Below, piece by piece: positions 24,024 to 32,682 of a stretch of 64,000 nucleotides of DNA; position 1 is the stretch's first letter, and every line of letters begins with the position of its first letter. The notes under the pieces were generated by a model. It was not told where the DNA came from. It did no database searches and saw only the letters and a list, made by a program, of their open reading frames with translations. Made by a program: the position numbers and the translations under genes. Source of the DNA: Xylanibacter caecicola (lineage in GTDB: Bacteria; Bacteroidota; Bacteroidia; Bacteroidales; Bacteroidaceae); assembly GCF_013166515.1 (NCBI RefSeq), contig NZ_JABKKJ010000001.1, forward strand, positions 310,001-374,000, given 5' to 3'.

Positions 24024-26987
24024 ATGAATACACCTATGAACATACCTCAGGAGTGGAACAAATTCTATCTTAAGGACGTGTCGTTTGTCAATCTTATGAC
24101 ACACCGCATATTCAATGTCCTTATCGTTGCAAATCCATACGATGCCTTTATGCTGGAGGACGACGGGCGTGTGGACGAGAAAATATTCAACGAATATACT
24201 GCGTTGGGGTTGCGCTATCCGCCGGCATTCACGCAGGTGAGTACCATAGAAGAGGCTATGGAGGTGATGAATGCCACAACCGTGGACCTTGTGATATGTA
24301 TGCCGGGAAATGCAGACAACGATGCTTTTACCGTGGCGCGTGCCGTCAAAGACCGCTTCCCGGACATTCCGTGCGTGGTGCTGACACCTTTCTCGCATGG
24401 CATAACGAGGCGTATGGAGAACGAAGACCTGTCGATTTTCGACTATGTATTCTGTTGGCTCGGAAACACAAACCTTATACTCTCTATAATAAAGCTCATC
24501 GAGGACAAGATGAATATTGAGCACGACATCAACGAGGCGGGCGTGCAGATGATTCTATTGGTGGAGGACTCGATACGCTTCTACTCGTCGGTGCTGCCCA
24601 ACCTGTACAGTTATATACTGGCACAAAGCCAGCGTTTTGCCACCGAGGCGCTGAATCCGCACAGTGCGACGCTGCGCATGCGCGGACGCCCGAAGGTGGT
24701 ATTGGCGCGCAACTACGAGGAGGCGATGGAGTTGTATGACAAGTATGCCGACAACACTTTGGGCGTTATATCCGACTGCCGCTTTCCGAAAGACGGTGTG
24801 AAGGATGCCGATGCAGGACTGAAACTGTTGCGCGAGATACGCCGGCGCGACGAATACATACCGCTGATAATACAGAGCAGCGAGACGGCAAACCGCGAAA
24901 GGGCGCTGGCAGAGGGCTTCAGGTTCATAGACAAGAACTCGAAAAAGATGAACATAGACCTGCGCGGGATAATGGAGGAGCACATGGGCTTTGGCGACTT
25001 CATATTCCGCGACCCTGCCACACGCAAGGAGATAAAGCGTGTGCGCAGTTTGAAGGAACTGCAGGACAACATCTTCAACATTCCATACGACTCGATGCTC
25101 TATCATATATCGCGCAACCACATGAGCCGTTGGCTGTGTGCACGTGCCATATTCCCCGTGTCGGCTTTTCTCAAGACCGTGACATGGCACCGCCTGCAGG
25201 ACGTCGACGCCCACCGCAGGATTATCTTCGACGCCATAGTTCAGTATCGTCACATGAAGAATATCGGTATCGTGGCGTTGTTCAACCGCGACCGCTTCGA
25301 TGCCTACAGCCATTTTGCGCGTATCGGCGACGGTTCGCTTGGCGGAAAGGGTAGGGGACTGGCTTTTCTCGACAACATCATAAAAAAACATCCGGAGTTT
25401 AACGGTTTCGAGGGTGTGAAGGTATCCATACCGAAGACGGTGGTGCTGTGTACCGATGTGTTCGACGAGTTTATGGACAACAATAACCTGTATCAGGTTG
25501 CTCTGAGCGATGCTTCGGACGATGAGATATTGGAACATTTCCTTAAAGCACAGTTGCCGGACAGGTTCCGGGCAGACTTTTATACCTTCTTCGAGGCGAC
25601 CAACAGTCCTGTCGCCGTGCGCTCTTCGAGCCTGCTGGAAGACTCGCACTATCAGCCCTTTGCAGGCATATATTCCACATACATGATACCGCGCCTTGAT
25701 GACAAAGCGCAGATGCTGGAGATGCTGGCGGCGGCTATAAAGAGCGTATATGCGTCGGTTTACTACCGCGACTCGAAGGCTTACATGACGGCAACGAGCA
25801 ACGTGATAGATCAGGAGAAAATGGCGGTGATATTGCAAGAGGTTGTAGGAAAACAGTATGGAGACTACTTCTATCCCAACATAAGCGGTGTGCTGCGCTC
25901 GATAAACTATTATCCCATTGGTTATGAGACGGCGGAAGAGGGCGTGGCAAGCCTTGCCCTCGGACTGGGAAAATATATCGTCGACGGGGGACAGACGCTG
26001 CGCGTCAGTCCGTATCATCCCGATCAGGTGTTGCAGACAAGCGAAATGGAAGTAGCGTTGAGGCAGACGCAGACACATTTCTATGCGCTCGACATGACGC
26101 ATGTAGGCAATGATTTCAAGGTGGATGACGGTTTCAATATACGCAAGATGAAGGTGAAGGATGCTGACAAGGACGGTTCGCTGAATTATATAGCATCGAC
26201 GTATGATCCGTATGACCAGGTGATACGCGACGGCATATACGACGGCGGACGCAAGATAATATCCTTCTGCGGCGTGCTGCAGCAGGGCGTCTTCCCGTTG
26301 CCCGAACTGTTGAGGATGTCTATGAGGTTTGGTGCCGAGGGCATGAAGCGCCCTGTGGAGATAGAATTTGCATGCAATCTGAACGAAGACCGCACCGGGG
26401 AGTTTTATCTGTTGCAGATACGTCCGATCGTCGACAGCAAGCAGGTGCTCGATGAAGACATTGCCTCTATTGCCGATGCCGACTGCCTGTTGCGCTCGCA
26501 CAATTCGCTTGGACATGGCATAAGCAGCGATGTCACGGACGTGGTGTATGTCAAGACGGACGATGACTTTACTGCTGCCAACAATCCGCGCGTTGCCGAG
26601 GAGGTGGAGAGGATAAACCGCAAATTCCTTGACGAGAGGCGCAACTATGTGCTTGTGGGACCGGGGCGTTGGGGCTCGAGCGACTACTGGTTGGGCGTTC
26701 CCGTGAAGTGGCCTCACATAAGTGCCGCCCGTGTCATCGTAGAAGTTGCTCTGAAGAATTACAATGTGGATCCCAGTCAGGGCACGCACTTCTTCCAGAA
26801 CCTTACAAGTTTCGGTGTGGGATACTTTACGATAGATGCAAACAACGGCAGCGGTATATACAACAAGGCGCTACTTGACAGTATGCCTGCCGTGGAGGAA
26901 ACGTCTCTTGTGCGCCATGTGCGCTTTGACAAGCCTCTGAAGATAATGATGGACGGCATGAAACAGGAGGGAGTGGTGGTGTTTTAA
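24024..26987 (+). CDS. Double receiver-like + PPDK N-terminal (ATP-grasp) protein
   Basis: The protein has 987 residues from ATG 24024. A longer frame from 23937 would run through the promoter and leader element, so it is rejected. Residues ~15-150 ('NVLIVANPYDAF...') and ~175-310 ('MILLVEDSIRFYSSVLP', with Asp in 'GVISDCRFPKDG') look like two response-regulator receivers, the first degenerate. Residues ~430-850 are a pyruvate,phosphate dikinase / PEP synthase ATP-binding domain: 'GSLGGKGRGLAFL' near 436, 'AVRSSSLLEDSHYQPFAGIY' near 531. The phosphohistidine swivel domain and the PEP-binding barrel of true PPDK/PPS are absent. A distinct C-terminal part ('VGPGRWGSSDYWLGVPVKW') follows. It could be an ATP-dependent phosphotransferase linked to signalling; the substrate is unknown. 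Confidence 0.75.
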   Translation: MNTPMNIPQEWNKFYLKDVSFVNLMTHRIFNVLIVANPYDAFMLEDDGRVDEKIFNEYTALGLRYPPAFTQVSTIEEAMEVMNATTVDLVICMPGNADNDAFTVARAVKDRFPDIPCVVLTPFSHGITRRMENEDLSIFDYVFCWLGNTNLILSIIKLIEDKMNIEHDINEAGVQMILLVEDSIRFYSSVLPNLYSYILAQSQRFATEALNPHSATLRMRGRPKVVLARNYEEAMELYDKYADNTLGVISDCRFPKDGVKDADAGLKLLREIRRRDEYIPLIIQSSETANRERALAEGFRFIDKNSKKMNIDLRGIMEEHMGFGDFIFRDPATRKEIKRVRSLKELQDNIFNIPYDSMLYHISRNHMSRWLCARAIFPVSAFLKTVTWHRLQDVDAHRRIIFDAIVQYRHMKNIGIVALFNRDRFDAYSHFARIGDGSLGGKGRGLAFLDNIIKKHPEFNGFEGVKVSIPKTVVLCTDVFDEFMDNNNLYQVALSDASDDEILEHFLKAQLPDRFRADFYTFFEATNSPVAVRSSSLLEDSHYQPFAGIYSTYMIPRLDDKAQMLEMLAAAIKSVYASVYYRDSKAYMTATSNVIDQEKMAVILQEVVGKQYGDYFYPNISGVLRSINYYPIGYETAEEGVASLALGLGKYIVDGGQTLRVSPYHPDQVLQTSEMEVALRQTQTHFYALDMTHVGNDFKVDDGFNIRKMKVKDADKDGSLNYIASTYDPYDQVIRDGIYDGGRKIISFCGVLQQGVFPLPELLRMSMRFGAEGMKRPVEIEFACNLNEDRTGEFYLLQIRPIVDSKQVLDEDIASIADADCLLRSHNSLGHGISSDVTDVVYVKTDDDFTAANNPRVAEEVERINRKFLDERRNYVLVGPGRWGSSDYWLGVPVKWPHISAARVIVEVALKNYNVDPSQGTHFFQNLTSFGVGYFTIDANNGSGIYNKALLDSMPAVEETSLVRHVRFDKPLKIMMDGMKQEGVVVF

Positions 26988-27006
26988 TTAAGAATTAAGA
27001 GCGGGG

Positions 27007-27148
27007 TAATTAAGAAGTAAGAATTAAGAATTAAGAAAATATGCTTTGATAATTGTATTAGTCCTATTAGACTAATTATACCTATCAGACCAATTGATAT
27101 CCCTTCAAAGCATATTTTCTTAATTCTTACTTCTTATTTCTTAATTAA
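27007..27148. repeat. Inverted repeat with 44-bp arms of AATTAAGAA-type simple sequence
   Basis: Arms 27007-27050 and 27105-27148 are almost perfectly complementary. They consist of AATTAAGAA/GTAAG repeats ending in AAAATATGCTTTGA. The loop is 54 bp. It starts right after the receiver-PPDK stop codon, so it could end that transcript. Confidence 0.85.
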
Positions 27149-27218
27149 AGAACGTTTGTTATACCCTTTGATTTAAGTCAAAAAAGAATTGTTTGCGCAC
27201 ACAAAATATAAGATATGC

Positions 27219-27250
27219 TTGCGCCGTATATGTAAAAGCATTATCTTTGC
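27219..27250 (+). promoter_or_regulatory. Distal promoter upstream of fba
   Basis: TATCTTTG (27243-27250) is preceded by TTG (27219-27221) at a 21-bp spacing. Confidence 0.55.
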
Positions 27251-27256
27251 AATGTG

Positions 27257-27317
27257 TTTTTCATAGTATTAGATTTAAGGTTAACAAGGTTGGTGTACAG
27301 CGGTACACCTTTTTTTA
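27257..27317 (+). ncRNA. Short leader transcript ending in a terminator (attenuator or sRNA)
   Basis: A transcript from the 27243 promoter would start near 27257 and meet a strong terminator at 27293-27317, giving about 60 nt. A second complete promoter for fba lies downstream of the terminator. The short RNA may therefore be an independent sRNA or a terminated leader that is read through under some condition. Confidence 0.45.
27293..27317 (+). terminator. Intrinsic terminator in the fba upstream region
   Basis: GGTGTAC (27293-27299), loop AGCG, GTACACC (27304-27310), then TTTTTTT. Transcript direction is toward fba. Confidence 0.85.
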
Positions 27318-27396
27318 TGTCCATACGCCGCTTTTATATATAAGGTACGCGAACTTATAATATTATCTCGAAGACTGTAAAAAAAGTGTTCAACCC

Positions 27397-27427
27397 TTTG
27401 TATTGATAAATTAAAATATTACCTTTG
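27397..27427 (+). promoter_or_regulatory. Proximal fba promoter
   Basis: TTTG (27397-27400), a 19-bp spacer and TACCTTTG (27420-27427) are a perfect match to the Bacteroidetes consensus, 45 bp before the start codon. Confidence 0.85.
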
Positions 27428-27472
27428 TCTCGCATTTGAATTTGTTTAACATATAATATCAACTAAAAAATT

Positions 27473-28477
27473 ATGGCAAGTTATAAAACACTGGGCTTGG
27501 TAAACACACGTGAAATGTTTAAGAGAGCCATCAACGGAGGTTATGCAGTACCTGCTTTCAACTTTAATAACATGGAGCAGTTGCAGGCTATTATCAAAGC
27601 GTCTTCTGAACTGAAGTCACCGGTTATACTTCAGGTGTCGAAAGGAGCGCGCAACTATGCTAACCAGACTCTTCTGCAGTATATGGCACAGGGAGCCGTT
27701 GAATATGCAAAGGAACTGGGCTGCGAGCATCCGGAGGTTGTTCTGCATCTTGACCACGGCGACAGTTTCGAGTTGTGCAAGAGTTGTGTAGACATGGGCT
27801 TCTCTTCTGTAATGATCGACGGTTCGGCTCTTCCTTACGACGAGAACGTAGCTCTTACGAAGAAGGTTGTTGAATATGCTCATGCTCACGATGTTACCGT
27901 TGAGGGCGAGCTTGGTGTTCTTGCCGGTGTTGAGGATGAGGTCGTGGCTGAGGAATCTCACTATACAAAGCCTGAGGAGGTTATCGACTTCGTTACAAAG
28001 ACAGGTGTTGACTCGCTGGCTATCTCTATCGGAACAAGCCACGGAGCATATAAGTTCAAGCCGGAGCAGTGTACACGCGACCCGAAGACAGGCAAACTGG
28101 TTCCTCCTCCTCTTGCTTTCGACGTTCTCGATGCTATCATGGAGAAATTGCCGGGCTTCCCTATCGTGCTGCACGGTTCTTCTTCTGTTCCTCAGGAATA
28201 TGTTGACATGATCAACGAATATGGCGGAAAACTGCCCGATGCAGTCGGAATACCCGAAGAGCAGTTGCGTAAGGCTTCGGCAAGTGCTGTCTGCAAGATT
28301 AACATCGACTCTGACTCACGTCTTGCTTTTACAGCAGCCGTTCGTAAAACATTGGCTGAGAAGCCGGGCGAGTTTGACCCACGTAAGTATTGCGGTCCTG
28401 CACGCGACGAGATGGAGAAGATGTACAAGCACAAGATTATTGATGTGCTGGGTTCTGACGGCAAACTTGCTGAATAA
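27473..28477 (+). CDS. fba: Class II fructose-bisphosphate aldolase
   Basis: The protein has 334 residues. It cleaves fructose-1,6-bisphosphate to dihydroxyacetone phosphate and glyceraldehyde-3-phosphate in glycolysis, and runs backward in gluconeogenesis. Zinc-dependent class II features are clear: 'VVLHLDHGDSFELC' (zinc His near 95), the 'GEVGVLAG'-type active-site segment seen here as 'VEGELGVLAGVEDEV', and 'IVLHGSSSVP' with 'NIDSDSRLAFT' for phosphate binding. Codon use looks strongly biased, as expected for an abundant enzyme. Expression appears set by a consensus promoter, with a terminated leader upstream of it. Confidence 0.96.
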   Translation: MASYKTLGLVNTREMFKRAINGGYAVPAFNFNNMEQLQAIIKASSELKSPVILQVSKGARNYANQTLLQYMAQGAVEYAKELGCEHPEVVLHLDHGDSFELCKSCVDMGFSSVMIDGSALPYDENVALTKKVVEYAHAHDVTVEGELGVLAGVEDEVVAEESHYTKPEEVIDFVTKTGVDSLAISIGTSHGAYKFKPEQCTRDPKTGKLVPPPLAFDVLDAIMEKLPGFPIVLHGSSSVPQEYVDMINEYGGKLPDAVGIPEEQLRKASASAVCKINIDSDSRLAFTAAVRKTLAEKPGEFDPRKYCGPARDEMEKMYKHKIIDVLGSDGKLAE

Positions 28478-28504
28478 CAGAAGGCATCTTGAAATAGCAT
28501 AAAA

Positions 28505-28547
28505 CAACCGGAGCAGTCTTGCAAGAAGGCTGCTCCGGTTGCTTTTT
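28505..28547 (+). terminator. fba terminator
   Basis: CAACCGGAGCAG pairs with CTGCTCCGGTTG (12 bp), followed by CTTTTTAG, 28 bp after the stop codon. Confidence 0.92.
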
Positions 28548-28678
28548 AGTATATGTATGCTTTTATGATTTTAGTCTTTCTTTTTGCAGTGCTGCGTGTC
28601 CGGAATGTGTTTCTGGGTTGCGGTCGTGTCGTGACATGGCGCTGTCGCGCTTGCAGATCGTGACGTTTGACGCCCCGC

Positions 28679-29743
28679 CTATTTCTTTATCATCTCTGTA
28701 CTGATGTTCTCCACGTTGCCCGTTACAGGATTTAATATAAGGTTTGTGGTGAACTTCTTGCTGAACATATTGCTGTTCAGGGCTTCCACCATGCCGTATT
28801 GTGCTGCGTAAAGTTCGTATGCTGCCCACACATCGGTTCCCTTATAAAGTGTCACTCTTATTTTTCCGGGCAGGTTGACACATATCCCCGAGTCTTCCTT
28901 TTCTTTCTTGATCTCCTCTATAGTGGTCTTTATTACAGGCATTACGTGAAGGTCTTCCGTATCTATATAATAAGGTCTGCCTGCGAGGTCGTCGGCATCT
29001 GTGAAACCGATCTTTGACGAAAAGCGGAACAGAACCTGTTTTCCCGTTTCTTTTGAAGGTATGAATGTTATTACCTTTTCAATGGTGTCGGTTTGTGTCG
29101 TGCCGTCGAACAACTGTAGAAGTGCCGCTTCCTGCGTGTTAAGATTTTCCAGCATGATGCGCAACTGCTCACCGTCTTTAGGCATGAAGTCCGCCTGTCC
29201 TTTGTTAAGAAGGCTTTTGTTTTCGCGTATGTCATATATCTCGCGGGCACAGAGTTCTGCCATTTTGACCGTACTTCCGGCAGAAAGTATCTCCTCGTTC
29301 ATGAAGTCGCGCGGATTAAGAGGCTTCACCTTGTTTGCCGGCTTGAATGCTTCCGGCTCTGTTGTGGTGCGCGTGTTGGTGGTGTTTACGGCAAGTAGCA
29401 CTCCGTTCTCGTCTCTTTGGAGTGTCGATATGCTGTGTTTCGCGTCGTTTTTCGCCACATACTGTTTTGTAGAATCGGGCATGCCGAACGATGATATGTT
29501 GACGTTCAATATGCGGTATGTCGTTTCCGGCTCGAGCGAAACATCCATTTTACGTAGGTATTTCTCGGCATATTTGGCATATTCGCCCGGCGTATACGTC
29601 TTCTTTTCAGCCAATATGGAAAAGCGAAGTGCTGTTTTCGGGAGGAAATAAGTTGTACCCTGTACTGTCGGCATGTCGTCTTGCGCCATGGCAGAAGACA
29701 TGAATAACAAGCCGATAACGGCTGTTGTTATAAACTTTTTCAT
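28679..29743 (-). CDS. DUF4831 family secreted protein
   Basis: The protein has 354 residues with a signal peptide (about 1-20, 'VIGLLFMSSAMAQ'). The 'TYFLPKTALRFSILAEKKTYTPGEYAKYAEKYL' region followed by a long conserved beta-rich body matches the DUF4831 family, which is restricted to Bacteroidetes. Function is unknown. It probably sits in the periplasm or outer membrane. It follows nnrDE by 25 bp and is likely co-transcribed with it, though no functional link is known. Confidence 0.75.
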   Translation of the reverse strand: MKKFITTAVIGLLFMSSAMAQDDMPTVQGTTYFLPKTALRFSILAEKKTYTPGEYAKYAEKYLRKMDVSLEPETTYRILNVNISSFGMPDSTKQYVAKNDAKHSISTLQRDENGVLLAVNTTNTRTTTEPEAFKPANKVKPLNPRDFMNEEILSAGSTVKMAELCAREIYDIRENKSLLNKGQADFMPKDGEQLRIMLENLNTQEAALLQLFDGTTQTDTIEKVITFIPSKETGKQVLFRFSSKIGFTDADDLAGRPYYIDTEDLHVMPVIKTTIEEIKKEKEDSGICVNLPGKIRVTLYKGTDVWAAYELYAAQYGMVEALNSNMFSKKFTTNLILNPVTGNVENISTEMIKK

Positions 29744-29768
29744 AGATCTTACGGATTGTTTCCAGTTG

Positions 29769-31286
29769 TTATTTGTCCAGAAATGCGAATGCCTGTGGTA
29801 TTTTTTCTATCAAATCGCCTGCCGTGAGGCTTTCCATTCCTTTCTCTTTTGCGGCAATGTCGCCGGCAATACCATGCAGGTACATTCCCGTAAGGCATGC
29901 TTCGGCTTGTTTGTATCCCCGTGCCAGCAGTCCCGTGATGATGCCTGTCAGTACATCGCCACTGCCCGCCGTAGCCATTCCGGCATTGCCCGTAGAGTTG
30001 AAGATGACTGTTCCGTCGGGCAGGCAGAGTGCCGAATGATGCCCTTTAAGTATTATATAGGCGTGCAGTTGCTGTGCCATGCTTTGTGCCTTGCACAGTC
30101 TTTCGTAGCTGTCTACATAGTGGTTGCCCGCCAGACGTTCGAATTCTTTGGGATGGGGAGTCATTATTATGCCTTTCGGAAGCTGTTGCAGCCATGCACG
30201 GTGGCTTGCCAATATGTTCAATGCATCGGCGTCAAGCACAATCGGAACCTGTGTTTTCCTTATTTGGGTGATAAGTGCAATGGCTGTGTTTTCATTCTGT
30301 CCCAGTCCCGGACCTATGCCGAGAGCATCGAATTCTTCCACGTCTATCGGTTCGGTGAAGTACTTGTCGTCCTTGTCATGATGCACGATCGCTTCCGGAA
30401 CGGATATTTGCAGGATATCGTTGTTGCGCTTTGGTGTTCCTACCGTCACTTTTCCGGTTCCGGAACGCAGGCATGCCTTTGCCGCAAGAACGGCGGCTCC
30501 TGCCATCCCGTAGCTTCCGGCAATGAGCAATGCGCTACCCATATCGCCTTTATGTGCAAAGCTGTTGCGATGCAGGATGCGTGCTTTTATATCTTTTTCC
30601 TCTACCACCGAGTATGTGGCAGGTATGCTCTCGATACCGTCTTTGCTCAGTCCGATGTCGAGAATTTGCAGTTTTCCGATGAAGTTCTGGTTCTCGGGAA
30701 ACATGAAAGAAAGTTTCTTTTGTTGTAGCGTAAGCGTCATGTCGGCTTTGATGATGTTTGCCCTTACGCTGTAAGTGTTGTCTTCTGACATCAGTCCCGA
30801 CGGTATATCGATACTCACCACCTGCGCCGGAGACTGGTTGATGTATTTTACCAATGATGCGAAACCTCCTGCAAGAGGCTTGTTGAGCCCCGAACCGAAC
30901 AGTCCGTCGATGACCAACATGCCCTTTTCAAGCCGTGGAGGGTCGAACTCGTTGGTTACTTCTATGAATTTCCTAAGTTTCTTGCAGTCCTGCAACCGCT
31001 TCTTGTTTATTGTGCAGTCTTCGGACAACGTGTTGCCGATATTGAACAGATATGCGGTTGTCCGATAGTCTTTTTCAGCCAGCATTCGTGCCACTGCCAG
31101 TGCGTCGCCGCCGTTGTTGCCCGGTCCGGCAAATACCACCACCGCTGTATCCGTGCCCCAAGACGCGGTAATGGCACGTGTGAGCGCATCCGCCGCACGT
31201 TCCATCAAATCCTCCGACTTTATCGGCTCGTGTTCGATTGTATATTTGTCAAGCTCCTTAACCTGAGCTCCGGTAAAAATCTTCAT
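29769..31286 (-). CDS. nnrDE: Bifunctional NAD(P)H-hydrate epimerase / ADP-dependent dehydratase
   Basis: The protein has 505 residues and repairs damaged NAD(P)HX. The N-terminal YjeF_N epimerase domain (~1-215) carries 'VFAGPGNNGGDALAVAR' and 'VIDGLFGSGLNKPL'. The C-terminal ribokinase-like dehydratase domain (~230-505) carries 'GIGPGLGQN', 'VLDADALNILA', 'IMTPHPKEFERL' and 'NAGMATAGSGDVLTGI'. Both active sites look complete. It is the first gene of a minus-strand unit with the DUF4831 gene and is divergent from hpt. Confidence 0.95.
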   Translation of the reverse strand: MKIFTGAQVKELDKYTIEHEPIKSEDLMERAADALTRAITASWGTDTAVVVFAGPGNNGGDALAVARMLAEKDYRTTAYLFNIGNTLSEDCTINKKRLQDCKKLRKFIEVTNEFDPPRLEKGMLVIDGLFGSGLNKPLAGGFASLVKYINQSPAQVVSIDIPSGLMSEDNTYSVRANIIKADMTLTLQQKKLSFMFPENQNFIGKLQILDIGLSKDGIESIPATYSVVEEKDIKARILHRNSFAHKGDMGSALLIAGSYGMAGAAVLAAKACLRSGTGKVTVGTPKRNNDILQISVPEAIVHHDKDDKYFTEPIDVEEFDALGIGPGLGQNENTAIALITQIRKTQVPIVLDADALNILASHRAWLQQLPKGIIMTPHPKEFERLAGNHYVDSYERLCKAQSMAQQLHAYIILKGHHSALCLPDGTVIFNSTGNAGMATAGSGDVLTGIITGLLARGYKQAEACLTGMYLHGIAGDIAAKEKGMESLTAGDLIEKIPQAFAFLDK

Positions 31287-31291
31287 CGTTG

Positions 31292-31299
31292 CAAAAATA
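31292..31299 (-). promoter_or_regulatory. Candidate -7 box (TATTTTTG) for nnrDE
   Basis: The minus strand matches TAnnTTTG only 6 bp before the start codon, so the mRNA would have almost no leader. No clear -33 box is present. Confidence 0.35.
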
Positions 31300-31343
31300 C
31301 TAAATTAATACCAATCAGTGCTTATTGTTTGATATATTTTTAG

Positions 31344-31351
31344 TAATTTTG
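31344..31351 (+). promoter_or_regulatory. Candidate -7 box (TAATTTTG) of the hpt operon
   Basis: TAATTTTG lies 20 bp before the hpt start codon, which implies a very short leader. The -33 region is weak (TTG at 31325-31327). Confidence 0.5.
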
Positions 31352-31371
31352 TGCCAAAATAAAAAGCAATT

Positions 31372-31911
31372 ATGGCTGTTATAAACATTTTGGACAAGAA
31401 GTTTGAGACTTCTTATCCTGAAGAAGAGATACTAAAACGAGTCAAAGCCGTTGCCGACAGGATAAATACCGACATGGCAGGCAAGAACCCGCTGCTGCTT
31501 GCAGTACTCAACGGATCGTTTATGTTTGCTGCCGACTTGATGCGCATGATAACCATTCCGTGTGAGATATCTTTTGTCAAGCTTGCTTCTTATCAGGGAA
31601 CCACATCCACGGGCGAGATAAAAGAGGTCATCGGAATTAACGAAGACCTGGCGGGAAGAACGGTTATCATTGTGGAAGACATCGTCGAATCGGGACTTAC
31701 GATGAAGCGTATGATAGACACATTGGGCACCCGCAATCCCGAGTCTATACATATTTGTACACTGCTACTGAAGCCCGAAAAGCTGAAAATAAACCTCAAC
31801 ATAGAGTATGCGGCAATGGAAATCCCGAATGATTTCATCGTGGGCTACGGTCTTGATTACGACCAGCAGGGACGCAACCTGCGCGATATATACACTTTGG
31901 TAGAGGAATAA
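31372..31911 (+). CDS. hpt: Hypoxanthine phosphoribosyltransferase
   Basis: The protein has 179 residues. It salvages hypoxanthine or guanine using PRPP. The PRPP-binding loop 'TVIIVEDIVESGLTMKRM' (near 96-112) and the 'GSFMFAADLMRM' segment near the N-terminus are typical. It heads a plus-strand operon with adk, obgE and pgeF. Two of these act in nucleotide metabolism, which makes sense of the grouping with a purine-nucleoside enzyme. Confidence 0.95.
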   Translation: MAVINILDKKFETSYPEEEILKRVKAVADRINTDMAGKNPLLLAVLNGSFMFAADLMRMITIPCEISFVKLASYQGTTSTGEIKEVIGINEDLAGRTVIIVEDIVESGLTMKRMIDTLGTRNPESIHICTLLLKPEKLKINLNIEYAAMEIPNDFIVGYGLDYDQQGRNLRDIYTLVEE

Positions 31912-32052
31912 TCCTTGCAGGGATGCGGCATGCCGTATCCCTATATTTATACCCTGACGGCATGTGCGGGCACCTTTTATTGCGGCGGCGCACAATGTCT
32001 GTATGTAAAAAAGTAATAGGTTTGGTTTTTAAATACAACAAAGAAAAGGACA

Positions 32053-32625
32053 ATGAAGAATATTGTAATATTCGGAGCACCGGGTTCCGGTAAGGGAACA
32101 CAGAGCGATCTCATTATCGACAAGTATGGACTGGAACACATTTCCACGGGTGATGTGCTCCGTAAAGAGATAAAGGCGGGTACGGAACTTGGTGTTACAG
32201 CCAACAAGTTCATATCCAACGGACAGCTTATCCCCGATGAACTGATGATCGATATACTGGCAAACGTATACGACAGCTTTGGCAGTGAGCATAACGGTGT
32301 GATATTCGACGGATTTCCGCGCACCATTCCACAGGCAGAGGCACTTAAGAATATGCTTGCCGAACGCGGGCATGATATTGCCGCGATGATAGAGCTTGAC
32401 GTGCCGGAAGACGAACTGATGAAACGTCTCATCAACCGTGGCAAGGAGAGTGGTCGTTCCGATGACAATGAGGAAACGATAAAGAAGCGTCTTGATGTAT
32501 ATCACAACCAGACGGCTCCGCTCATAGACTGGTACAAGAAAGAGAGCCTGCACCACCACATCGACGGATTTGGCGACCTTGACCGCATATTCGCCGATGT
32601 CTGCGACGTTATCGAAAACGTATAA
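32053..32625 (+). CDS. adk: Adenylate kinase
   Basis: The protein has 190 residues. It converts ATP + AMP to 2 ADP. The P-loop is 'GAPGSGKGTQ' (8-17), and the AMP-binding 'GFPRTIPQAEAL' lies near 83-94. It is a short-LID form: 'RLINRGKESGRSDDNEET' replaces the long zinc-type LID. It lies 141 bp after hpt. Confidence 0.96.
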   Translation: MKNIVIFGAPGSGKGTQSDLIIDKYGLEHISTGDVLRKEIKAGTELGVTANKFISNGQLIPDELMIDILANVYDSFGSEHNGVIFDGFPRTIPQAEALKNMLAERGHDIAAMIELDVPEDELMKRLINRGKESGRSDDNEETIKKRLDVYHNQTAPLIDWYKKESLHHHIDGFGDLDRIFADVCDVIENV

Positions 32626-32682
32626 TAAAGGTCAGTGCCGCCGCATTGACGAAACATATTCCGAAACCCCAAATCAATAATA

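Noticed and set aside
24555-26789. 744-residue open frame antisense to the receiver-PPDK gene
   Set aside because: It mirrors a strongly coding plus strand with clear domains. The antisense protein is Tyr/His/Val-rich and resembles nothing.
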